DNA of 48,938 nt from the IMG/VR virus record IMGVR_UViG_3300041583_000259, positions 1 through 48,938 of that record; one strand, 5' to 3'. The notes beneath the pieces are model-generated. The model searched no databases. It was not told where the DNA came from and was given only the letters and a program-made list of their open reading frames with translations. This DNA is from a virus. The position numbers were made by a program, and so were the translations under genes. Every line of letters begins with the position of its first letter. Position 1 is the stretch's first letter. Positions 21,767 to 27,873 of this stretch are shown here, one piece after another.

Positions 21767-22535
21767 GGAAGAGTTAAATCAAACACACAACGAAAACTGC
21801 CTAGATACAATGGCAAGGATGCCGAATGGACTCATTGACTTAACAGTCACCTCGCCACCTTATGACAACCTGCGAGATTACAATGGCTATTCGTTTGACT
21901 TTGAAGCTATCGCCACAGAACTCTATCGAGTAACCAAAGACGGCGGCGTTGTCGTTTGGATTGTTGGAGACAGCACTGTAAAGGGTTCGGAAAGCGGCAC
22001 AAGCTTTAGGCAAGCCCTCTACTTCAAAGAGATGGGCTTCAATCTCCATGACACAATGATTTGGGAAAAAACTGGGAGACTTCCAACCCAAGATAGATAT
22101 TATGCAGTTTTTGAATATATGTTTATTTTTAGTAAGGGCAAACCTTCTGCAATGAACTTTATATGTGACCACAAAACGGTCAATGGTGGCAGGACTCAGC
22201 AAAAGGATTCTGTAATAAACAAGGGCAAAAACCAAAAGGGGCTGGGGTCATTTGTTAGAAATGAGTATTCTCGTAGACCTAACATTTGGAAGATTCACGT
22301 TGGTAAAAATGCGACTGGACATCCAGCGGTTTTTCCAGAAGCCCTTGCTAATGACCACATACTCACTTGGAGCAATGAGGGGGATGTTGTTTATGACCCA
22401 TTTATGGGTTCTGGAACAACCGCAAAGATGGCAGTTCTAAACAATCGAAATTACATCGGCAGTGAGATAAGCGAAGGTTATGTTGACATTTGCACTAAGC
22501 GACTCAGTGCAATCAGAGAGGCACAAGATGACTAA
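21759..22535 (+). CDS. Beta-class DNA methyltransferase (orphan)
   Basis: A 258-residue S-adenosylmethionine-dependent DNA methyltransferase. The catalytic motif IV SPPY is at residues 32-35, and the cofactor motif I DPFMGSGTT is at 213-221. The order IV then I marks the beta class (N4-cytosine or N6-adenine). TSPPYDNLRDY is typical of phage and M.MboII/DpnA-like enzymes. No restriction endonuclease is nearby, so it is probably an anti-restriction or regulatory enzyme that marks phage DNA. It is coupled to the genes on both sides. Confidence 0.9.
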   Translation: MTKEELNQTHNENCLDTMARMPNGLIDLTVTSPPYDNLRDYNGYSFDFEAIATELYRVTKDGGVVVWIVGDSTVKGSESGTSFRQALYFKEMGFNLHDTMIWEKTGRLPTQDRYYAVFEYMFIFSKGKPSAMNFICDHKTVNGGRTQQKDSVINKGKNQKGLGSFVRNEYSRRPNIWKIHVGKNATGHPAVFPEALANDHILTWSNEGDVVYDPFMGSGTTAKMAVLNNRNYIGSEISEGYVDICTKRLSAIREAQDD

Positions 22536-22791
22536 GCAACTACAAAGCGAGGGTTTGCAGTTAACAAATAAGACTGCTGGTCCAATGATGAGCTTAGACG
22601 ATGCCTGTGAGAAGGCAGGAATTAGCAAGGCGACTCTGTATAACTATGTAAATCAAGGACACCTAGAACTTCAATTTGATGGTGGTGTTGTCTATTATCG
22701 AGACCTGCTTCGGGCCTCTTGGTTGGCAAAGCAAAATCAGATGAAGAACGGCGTAGAAGGTGCCTACAAGAGAAAGGCAAAGAATGTATAA
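22528..22791 (+). CDS. Small HTH DNA-binding protein (MerR/excisionase-like)
   Basis: An 87-residue protein. Residues about 21-60 (MSLDDACEKAGISKATLYNY, then NQGHLELQFDGGVVYYRDLL) form a winged helix-turn-helix like excisionases and MerR-type proteins, with a Lys-rich tail. The ATG at 22528 overlaps the methyltransferase end. With no integrase present, a transcriptional role is more likely than excision. Confidence 0.65.
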   Translation: MTKQLQSEGLQLTNKTAGPMMSLDDACEKAGISKATLYNYVNQGHLELQFDGGVVYYRDLLRASWLAKQNQMKNGVEGAYKRKAKNV

Positions 22792-23035
22792 ATTACTAGA
22801 AGAAGAAGCAAACATAGAGCTAATGCAAAATCAGAGACTTCTTGAGAGTGCTGGAGTTACTACTAATGAAGCTGAGTTTGGCATAAGATTTAGTTCAGGC
22901 ACCTACGAAGTGTCTGTGCTGGTTTTTAGGACTAGCTGGTATAGAACTTGGCTATACAACTGGGACGAAGCACACAAGTTTGTAATGACAACATTCCCAG
23001 ACAAAAACTGGGAGGAAACTGGATGGAGGCACTAA
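22784..23035 (+). CDS. Hypothetical protein
   Basis: An 83-residue protein: an N-terminal helix (MYKLLEEEANIELMQNQRLL), then a beta-rich part with many aromatics (FRTSWYRTWLYNWDEAHKF). It overlaps the preceding gene by 8 nt and the helicase by 13 nt. Function unknown. Confidence 0.6.
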   Translation: MYKLLEEEANIELMQNQRLLESAGVTTNEAEFGIRFSSGTYEVSVLVFRTSWYRTWLYNWDEAHKFVMTTFPDKNWEETGWRH

Positions 23036-24411
23036 AGCCTTACGCATACCAAGAGCGTGACATTCAGAAGATAATAAGCAACAATGGCACAGGTATAGTA
23101 GCGACTCAAGTTGGTGGGGGGAAGACCCTGATTGTGATCGAAGTAGCTCGCAGGATGGAGACGGCCACCAACTTGGTCATTGCCCCAAAGGGAACCCATA
23201 AAAGAGCGTGGGAACGAACCATAGTAAGGCAGATTCCCAACGCCCAAGTTAGCTACATCAACAGCTCTGTGCAGGGCAAGAAGAACTTTGCCAGCCTCGA
23301 GGCTCATGTTCCAGGATGGTACATTATGAGCCCGGAATTTTTTCGGCAGTTTCACTGGAAGGGCGTGGTGCCCAATCTGGCAATCTTTGACGAAGTGCAC
23401 AGGGCAAGCAACCGCAAGAGCAAGACAGCCAAGATGCTACACACCCTAAAGGCCGAGAGAAAGATTGGCCTGTCTGGGACAATCGCTGGCAACAGGATTG
23501 AAGGCATGTGGTCTGTCCTGAAGTGGGTCTACCCGACCATTGCAACCAACTCCTTTTGGGGCTGGGTCGATAAGAATCTAGATACAAAGGTTGACTACTT
23601 TGCAGGAAAGATTGTTGTCGGAGAAAAGATCGATGGCGGGATAGTAGCTCAAATACCTTGCTATGTCAGACACCTCAAGAGACAGCAGTGCTGTGAGTTC
23701 CACCCAGAAGGCATGGATGCCGACTTGCCAAGCCTGATTTCCATGGAGAGGGTTGTGCAGTTATCTGCAGAGCAGAAGCGTCTTTACAAAAAGATGGAGA
23801 AGGACCTCTTTGTTTGGCTTGGAGAGAACCCCCTAGTGACTCAGGTTCCGGTCGCAACCAGAATCAGACTGAGACAAATGACACTAGGAGTTCCCAGCAT
23901 TGACTCAGAAACTGACCAGGTTTTCTTTGCAGAGGATTGCAAGTCAACAAAGCTGGACGAGCTCTACAACATCATTGCAGACCAGACCGAAGGTGAGCCA
24001 ATGCTTATACTCACGCACTCGCAGAAGTTTGCAAGTGTGGTGACAAAGAGGTTACAAAAGGATGGCTACAAAGCGTTTGAGTGGTCTGGCAAGGCACCTC
24101 AGAAGGTTAGAGATGTTGCGCTGGAACAGTTTATAGCAGGGGACATACAGTTTATCGTTGCAGTTATTGCGGCAATCGGAGAAGGAACAGACGGATTACA
24201 GGAAAGATGCTCTACTGTTGTATGGCTTTCTCGAGACGATAATCGCTTGCTAAACGAACAAGCAGCAGGTAGACTGGACAGGCAAGGTCAAAAGTTTGCA
24301 GTCGTGTCTTACGACATAATCGCAGAAGATACATATGATGAAGGACAGTTGGCGAAGTTGGTAAGAGACCAGCTTGCAATGAATATTAGCCTAAAGGGAG
24401 AAACAAAATGA
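23023..24411 (+). CDS. SF2/SNF2-type DNA helicase
   Basis: A 462-residue helicase. Q-motif-like YAYQERDIQKI (8-18); Walker A QVGGGKT (29-35); Ia VIAPKG; Walker B DEVH (123-126); motif III GLSGTIAGNRIEGMW; C-terminal domain with LILTHSQKF, AIGEGTDG and motif VI QAAGRLDRQGQ. This set fits SNF2-like helicases of phage replication modules, which unwind or remodel branched DNA. I chose the ATG at 23023, where the conserved region starts; the frame is open upstream but would overlap the previous gene completely. Confidence 0.9.
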   Translation: MEALKPYAYQERDIQKIISNNGTGIVATQVGGGKTLIVIEVARRMETATNLVIAPKGTHKRAWERTIVRQIPNAQVSYINSSVQGKKNFASLEAHVPGWYIMSPEFFRQFHWKGVVPNLAIFDEVHRASNRKSKTAKMLHTLKAERKIGLSGTIAGNRIEGMWSVLKWVYPTIATNSFWGWVDKNLDTKVDYFAGKIVVGEKIDGGIVAQIPCYVRHLKRQQCCEFHPEGMDADLPSLISMERVVQLSAEQKRLYKKMEKDLFVWLGENPLVTQVPVATRIRLRQMTLGVPSIDSETDQVFFAEDCKSTKLDELYNIIADQTEGEPMLILTHSQKFASVVTKRLQKDGYKAFEWSGKAPQKVRDVALEQFIAGDIQFIVAVIAAIGEGTDGLQERCSTVVWLSRDDNRLLNEQAAGRLDRQGQKFAVVSYDIIAEDTYDEGQLAKLVRDQLAMNISLKGETK

Positions 24412-24590
24412 GTAGCGTAAACGAAATTATTGCAATGAGTTCTATCAAGTCATTCAACTTTGGAGTTGTAGCAGAGCGACGAAGGATTGCAGGACTCATT
24501 GAAACCCAGAAGGTATCAAAGTCCACTGGTTCGGTTACAGTGTCAAAGGAGACCCTTCTTCTGATATCAAGTGGTGAGCCTAGTGAGTAA
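24408..24590 (+). CDS. Small protein, ER-R-I family
   Basis: A 60-residue protein. FNFGVVAERRRIAGLIETQ resembles the core of the proteins at 21299 and 21563. Its ATG overlaps the helicase stop (ATGA). Function unknown. Confidence 0.55.
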   Translation: MSSVNEIIAMSSIKSFNFGVVAERRRIAGLIETQKVSKSTGSVTVSKETLLLISSGEPSE

Positions 24591-24750
24591 GTTGTTTAGG
24601 CACCCGGTCCTCGAGTCGGTCAGGCGTGACGAACGCAAAAAGATTATTGAGCTAATAAGGCTCGACCTAATCCTGTGGGACCTCAATCGTGAAGATCAAT
24701 TCTTTGAGCGTGTGATTCAGTTGATAGAAACCAGAAACCAAAATGACTAA
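24583..24750 (+). CDS. Small protein, ER-R-I family
   Basis: A 55-residue helical protein (FRHPVLESVRRDERKKIIEL start), GTG start, overlapping the previous gene by 8 nt. It has the same 'ER-x-x-I-x-x-L' helix as its upstream neighbour. Support is from reading-frame continuity and tight packing. Confidence 0.5.
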   Translation: MSKLFRHPVLESVRRDERKKIIELIRLDLILWDLNREDQFFERVIQLIETRNQND

Positions 24751-24850
24751 TAAGGGTTCTGGCTCTTTTGGGTGGTGCCTTACTAATGACCACAAAAGAT
24801 GCCCGATCACCATGCCAAACATTAGTTGCACTTGCGAGTGCCACTCTTGA
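24743..24850 (+). CDS. Cys-rich mini-protein (35 residues)
   Basis: MTNKGSGSFGWCLTNDHKRC starts it, and SCTCECHS ends it: five Cys and two His in 35 residues, consistent with one bound zinc. Similar mini-proteins occur in actinobacteriophages. It overlaps the previous gene by 8 nt and the next start by 4 nt. Confidence 0.55.
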   Translation: MTNKGSGSFGWCLTNDHKRCPITMPNISCTCECHS

Positions 24851-25038
24851 GCCTAATCAGCGTAATACTTATTCTTTTTTACATTCTTACAATAGTCACA
24901 ATTTTGATAATAATAGCAAATCTTTGTAGCTACCTAATCAACTATGGAAGTGGCTCGAACATTGGCTTACTAATAAGCCAACGAGAAGAAGAAAACGATG
25001 AGGGTTACATAAACGGCCCGGAATACGATAGGGACTAA
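24847..25038 (+). CDS. Small membrane protein
   Basis: About 63 residues. A long hydrophobic stretch (about 2-30, Ile/Leu-rich) forms one membrane segment, followed by a charged tail (QREEENDEGYINGPEYDRD). The start is uncertain: TTG at 24847 overlaps the previous stop by 4 nt, while GTG 24838 and TTG 24826 are alternatives. Its stop overlaps the whiB ATG. Confidence 0.5.
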   Translation: MSLISVILILFYILTIVTILIIIANLCSYLINYGSGSNIGLLISQREEENDEGYINGPEYDRD

Positions 25039-25337
25039 TGGCTCAGAAGTTAGAATACGAAAACGCTGGAATACTCAGAAGCGCGATTCCAGCATGGGAC
25101 AGGCTTTCCGAAGCCCAAGATCAGAATGAGGAGTATCCGTGTAAGGACAATCCTTACTTCTATACCGACTACTCTGATCAAATGGAACAGCGGATTCTAA
25201 CTGGCAACGATGCTGAGCAATTGTGCCATGGTTGCCCTTTATTGAAGCAGTGCTATGACTTTGCACTGGCAAACAAAGAGGCGTACGGCATCTGGGGTGG
25301 CATCAACTTTGGATTAGATGAAGAACAGCTATGGTAA
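25038..25337 (+). CDS. whiB: WhiB-family iron-sulfur transcription factor
   Basis: A 99-residue WhiB protein. The four cluster-binding cysteines are C35, C63, C66 and C72 (CHGCPLLKQC gives C-x2-C-x5-C), and the turn motif GIWGG is at 84-88. WhiB proteins carry a 4Fe-4S cluster and bind the main sigma factor of actinobacteria, so the phage can redirect host RNA polymerase. The family is essentially limited to Actinomycetota and their phages, which identifies the host phylum. The basic C-terminal tail of many WhiBs is short and acidic here (FGLDEEQLW), so DNA binding may be indirect. Confidence 0.9.
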   Translation: MAQKLEYENAGILRSAIPAWDRLSEAQDQNEEYPCKDNPYFYTDYSDQMEQRILTGNDAEQLCHGCPLLKQCYDFALANKEAYGIWGGINFGLDEEQLW

Positions 25338-25341
25338 AACT

Positions 25342-25375
25342 TGACAAGGTGTAACTTTCCACACTAGAGTTACAT
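25342..25375 (+). promoter_or_regulatory. Promoter with palindrome around the -10, upstream of the second WhiB-like gene
   Basis: TTGACA (25342-25347), 18-nt spacer, TAGAGT (25366-25371). The arms TGTAACT (25351-25357) and AGTTACA (25369-25375) form a perfect 7-bp inverted repeat covering spacer and -10, suggesting a repressor site. Confidence 0.6.
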
Positions 25376-25409
25376 AAGTACCACACACAAAGATAAAAGG
25401 AGAAAGAGA

Positions 25410-25901
25410 ATGAGGAGCAACGAGACAACTAAAAGGCTTTACATAGAGCTTTCAGTTGCCATAAACAAGAACAAGGGCGTTGAGTGCGAGCAATATGCAG
25501 ACTCTTTTTGTCCACCGGATTTAGAAGACCACAAAACTGGCACAAAGACAAGTAAGTTTCTTAGAAGCATATGTGTCAGGTGCCCAGTGCAAAAGCTTTG
25601 TGGAGAATACGCAATACAATCAAGACAGACATTTGGATTCTGGGGTGGACTAACCCCTGGACAAATCAAAAAGATATTCAACGAAAGGTATGTAAGTGTT
25701 ATCAGAATCGGCCGTCCAAGACTTGACGATCCGTATCTTCAAGATGGAGACGGACCGAGACAAGCAAAAGAAGGTAGGAGCAAGTCAAATATCAGACCCT
25801 TGTACTTATCACCTAGCGAAGACTCTGAGTGGGATTCAGGACCCTCCCTCGAAGTATTGGCTGGGGGGGAAGATTGGGACAGCGACTCACCTCTTTATTG
25901 A
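25410..25901 (+). CDS. WhiB-like protein with overprinted C-terminal tail
   Basis: A 163-residue protein. C34, C55, C58 and C64 (CVRCPVQKLC) and GFWGG (76-80), followed by LTPGQIKKIF, define a second WhiB domain, distinct from the gene just upstream. The WhiB domain ends near residue 94. The remaining about 68 residues are low-complexity, acidic and Ser/Asp/Pro-rich, and are read from DNA that also encodes the N-terminus of the next gene in another frame. AAAGGAG lies 8 nt before the ATG. It has its own promoter with an operator-like palindrome. Confidence 0.8.
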   Translation: MRSNETTKRLYIELSVAINKNKGVECEQYADSFCPPDLEDHKTGTKTSKFLRSICVRCPVQKLCGEYAIQSRQTFGFWGGLTPGQIKKIFNERYVSVIRIGRPRLDDPYLQDGDGPRQAKEGRSKSNIRPLYLSPSEDSEWDSGPSLEVLAGGEDWDSDSPLY

Positions 25902-26406
25902 GGACTCAATCGCAAAGGCAGACATTGCTGACTTCCCTGAGCTTGATGGTGCACTTGTAGAAAAGAAGATTGTTCTCGGTGAGCTTCCCGGATACGGGGT
26001 TATAAGCTCAAAGCCAGACATTGCTTTGGTAAACAGTAAGCACCTGATAGACTGGAAAACCTCAACAAGAGCAAAGATAAAGAAGCTCCAGAGGTCGCTA
26101 GACGACCAGACATACACTGATGAAGCTTCTATGTACACACTACAGAAATACGTTGCTCAGACCCAGCTTTACGCATGGGGGCTGAACAGGAGTGGCATCG
26201 AGATAGATGGTATCAGTTTGGTATTTATCAATCGCGATGGGACTTCAAGCCCTGATATTTGGAACTATACTTTCGAGTATTCAGAAGAGTTTGCAGTTGC
26301 AGTTTGGACACGATTAGAAAAGTTGTGGACAAATCTGCAAAAAGGTATAGACTTAGAAACACTAGATAGAAGTAAGCACTGTTTCAAATGTGCAGTCGGC
26401 ATCTAG
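25696..26406 (+). CDS. RecB-like PD-(D/E)XK exonuclease
   Basis: A 236-residue nuclease. With the GTG start at 25696, GTATHLFIED gives H65/E69, SKPDIAL gives D108, LIDWKTS gives D119 and K121 (the D/E-x-K pair), and QTQLYAWGL is the downstream QxxxY motif. This is the RecB/Cas4-like family used by phages to resect DNA ends before annealing. A terminal CFKC may hold an iron-sulfur or zinc site with C36. AAAGG lies 7 nt upstream of the GTG; an ATG at 25744 is the alternative. Either choice leaves it overlapping the WhiB-like gene by 158-206 bp. Confidence 0.85.
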   Translation: MLSESAVQDLTIRIFKMETDRDKQKKVGASQISDPCTYHLAKTLSGIQDPPSKYWLGGKIGTATHLFIEDSIAKADIADFPELDGALVEKKIVLGELPGYGVISSKPDIALVNSKHLIDWKTSTRAKIKKLQRSLDDQTYTDEASMYTLQKYVAQTQLYAWGLNRSGIEIDGISLVFINRDGTSSPDIWNYTFEYSEEFAVAVWTRLEKLWTNLQKGIDLETLDRSKHCFKCAVGI

Positions 26407-26428
26407 TCACACAACTAATAGGAGAAAA

Positions 26429-27166
26429 ATGTCAGAGACAGAATACCCGGAACTAGCGTTTACGCAGTTCATCAAGAAGGCAGAGGCACTCAATGTGCCG
26501 AAGTCAATACTCATCTACGGCGATCCAAAGAACGGCAAGACATGGCTAGCGGCATCAGCTTCTGAGCTAAAGGAGTTTTCTCCTGTCCTGTTGATCGATG
26601 TTGAGGGTGGCGCGACTGCCATTGCTCGCGACTGGAAAGATGTAGATGTAATTCAGGTAGATAGCCATAAGCAGCTCGACCAAGTAATTGACGGCCTGCT
26701 AAACCAGAAGCACAAGTACAAGACTGTCATTGTGGATACACTAGGTGTCGCAATGGATAGGGCAGAGAAGGTCTTTGAAGAACGACCAGAGAACAAGGGC
26801 AACCGCTTTGGTAAGTGGGGAGACTTGAAGGAATGGGCTAACCAGACTGTTCGCAAGTTGCACCATGCACCATTCTTGTCTATCTTCATTGCTCACGCTC
26901 AGGACGACAAGGACGAGCAGACTGGCTCAGTGAAGACTGTGCCAATGCTTTCAGGCTCGACTCGCACAACGCTTCCAGCTATCCCAGACATCATCGCTTA
27001 CCTTACTAGCGAGCGTGTTGAGGATAAATCTAGGCGTGTTCTGCTACTGCAAGGCTCGGATAGGCTAGTATCTGGTAACAGGTTCGGTCTTCCAGCAAAG
27101 ATGTATGAGCCAACACTAAAGAAAATCATCACAGAAATCAACAAATTAGGAGAAGTCAAAAAATGA
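26429..27166 (+). CDS. Sak4-like RecA-fold ATPase (recombination)
   Basis: A 245-residue P-loop ATPase: Walker A GDPKNGKT (31-38), Walker B VIVDT (100-104), and a late segment FIAHAQDDKDEQTG, SGSTRTTLPAIPDII. The length and layout fit Sak4-type single-strand annealing ATPases, which act with an SSB-like partner. That partner (27163) follows directly, overlapping by 4 nt, and an end-resecting nuclease precedes it. AGGAG supports the ATG at 26429. Confidence 0.85.
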   Translation: MSETEYPELAFTQFIKKAEALNVPKSILIYGDPKNGKTWLAASASELKEFSPVLLIDVEGGATAIARDWKDVDVIQVDSHKQLDQVIDGLLNQKHKYKTVIVDTLGVAMDRAEKVFEERPENKGNRFGKWGDLKEWANQTVRKLHHAPFLSIFIAHAQDDKDEQTGSVKTVPMLSGSTRTTLPAIPDIIAYLTSERVEDKSRRVLLLQGSDRLVSGNRFGLPAKMYEPTLKKIITEINKLGEVKK

Positions 27167-27633
27167 GCTTTACAGTAAACGTTCCAACAGATTACAAGCC
27201 AAGTGCACCATCGTCTAACGACCTTGGTCCAATCCCAGCAGGTACCTACGCGTCCACACTGTTTGATATCAAGGCAGAAGAAGTAAAGAGTGGTCCAAAC
27301 GCAGGTAAGCCACGCTGGAACATCCAGTTCAAAATCTCCGGTGGTCAGTACGACAACAGGCGTGTGTTCTCTTACATCCCAATGTATGTCGCTGGTGACT
27401 TCTGGAAGTTCGAGAACTTCTTCTCGTCCCTAGGGTTTTCGGTCGAGGGTGCCTTCAAGGTCCCAGAGATCAATGACATTCTGGGTAAGGATGTAGATGT
27501 CCGTGTCAAGGTTCGCGAAGCTCAGGGTGACTACTCAGAGTCCAACGAGGTATCAGGGTTCAACAAGGCAACAACTGGAGCAACCGATGCGCTGTCTGCA
27601 ATGGGAGCAACCGAAGTAGTTTGGGCCGAATAA
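27163..27633 (+). CDS. Single-stranded DNA-binding protein-like (DUF669-like)
   Basis: A 156-residue protein: a GPIPAGTYASTLFDIKAEEV opening, KPRWNIQFKISGGQYDNRRVF and DVRVKVREAQGDYSESNEV strands that fit an OB-fold, and a flexible Ala/Thr-rich linker ending in the acidic/aromatic tip VVWAE, like the partner-binding tail of SSBs. Its place right after the Sak4-like ATPase supports a recombination and replication role. Confidence 0.75.
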   Translation: MSFTVNVPTDYKPSAPSSNDLGPIPAGTYASTLFDIKAEEVKSGPNAGKPRWNIQFKISGGQYDNRRVFSYIPMYVAGDFWKFENFFSSLGFSVEGAFKVPEINDILGKDVDVRVKVREAQGDYSESNEVSGFNKATTGATDALSAMGATEVVWAE

Positions 27634-27737
27634 CTAAATAGTAAGTAGTAGGGCCGGAGGGGTGCGTCTCCCAAACAAAAACGCACATAAGTCCTTGCAT
27701 GGAGCCTCTGTTGTCTTTTCTCCTTTCTCTAGCATTG

Positions 27738-27763
27738 TGTGGGTTCGACTCCCACAAAGGACA
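27738..27763 (+). other. tRNA T-arm-like hairpin with 3' acceptor strand
   Basis: TGTGGGTTCGACTCCCACA followed by AAGGAC and a discriminator-like A. It copies the 3' end of a tRNA gene. The matching 5' acceptor strand lies so that the whole would be exactly 73 nt, the length of a tRNA without its tail. No CCA is encoded. Confidence 0.6.
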
Positions 27764-27764
27764 C

Positions 27765-27849
27765 GATTTTGATAGTAGCGTCTGTTCCATAACAGGTCTA
27801 CAAAATCTTCGCCCTGCCCCGGGCAGGATAGATAGTTACTATCAAAATC
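27765..27849 (+). other. 13-bp perfect inverted repeat enclosing two hairpins
   Basis: The arms GATTTTGATAGTA and TACTATCAAAATC are exact reverse complements, 59 bases apart. Between them are CTGTTCCATAACAG (5-bp stem) and CCTGCCCCGGGCAGG (7-bp stem), giving a three-way or four-way junction in RNA. Confidence 0.8.
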
Positions 27850-27873
27850 AGCTTTTTAGAGAAAGGAAGCTAA

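Larger units (their letters stand above)
27634..27873 (+). ncRNA. Structured leader RNA with tRNA-like minihelix upstream of primase
   Basis: A 240-nt gene-free stretch with dense secondary structure on the plus strand. In order: hairpin GTGCGT/ACGCAC (27662-27686); GTCCTT (27691-27696) pairing with AAGGAC (27757-27762), stacked on TGTGGG-loop-CCCACA (27738-27756) whose loop TTCGACT is a canonical tRNA T-loop; a 13-bp perfect stem GATTTTGATAGTA/TACTATCAAAATC (27765-27777, 27837-27849) enclosing hairpins CTGTT/AACAG and CCTGCCC/GGGCAGG; and TCCTTTCTCTA (27721-27731), an exact complement of the primase ribosome site (27857-27867). No anticodon arm can be drawn, so it is not an ordinary tRNA. 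I infer a translation-control element or a tRNA-derived structure. Confidence 0.6.

Noticed and set aside
21840-22235. 131-residue minus-strand frame inside the methyltransferase
   Set aside because: Antisense shadow; the plus frame has clear catalytic motifs.
22528-22791. Excisionase proving a temperate lifestyle
   Set aside because: The fold is shared by many small DNA-binding regulators, and no integrase was found anywhere on either strand.
27691-27763. An ordinary tRNA gene
   Set aside because: Acceptor and T-arm fit and the length is 73 nt, but positions 8, 14, 18 and 19 lack the conserved bases. No D arm or anticodon stem can pair, and the anticodon loop region is all pyrimidine.
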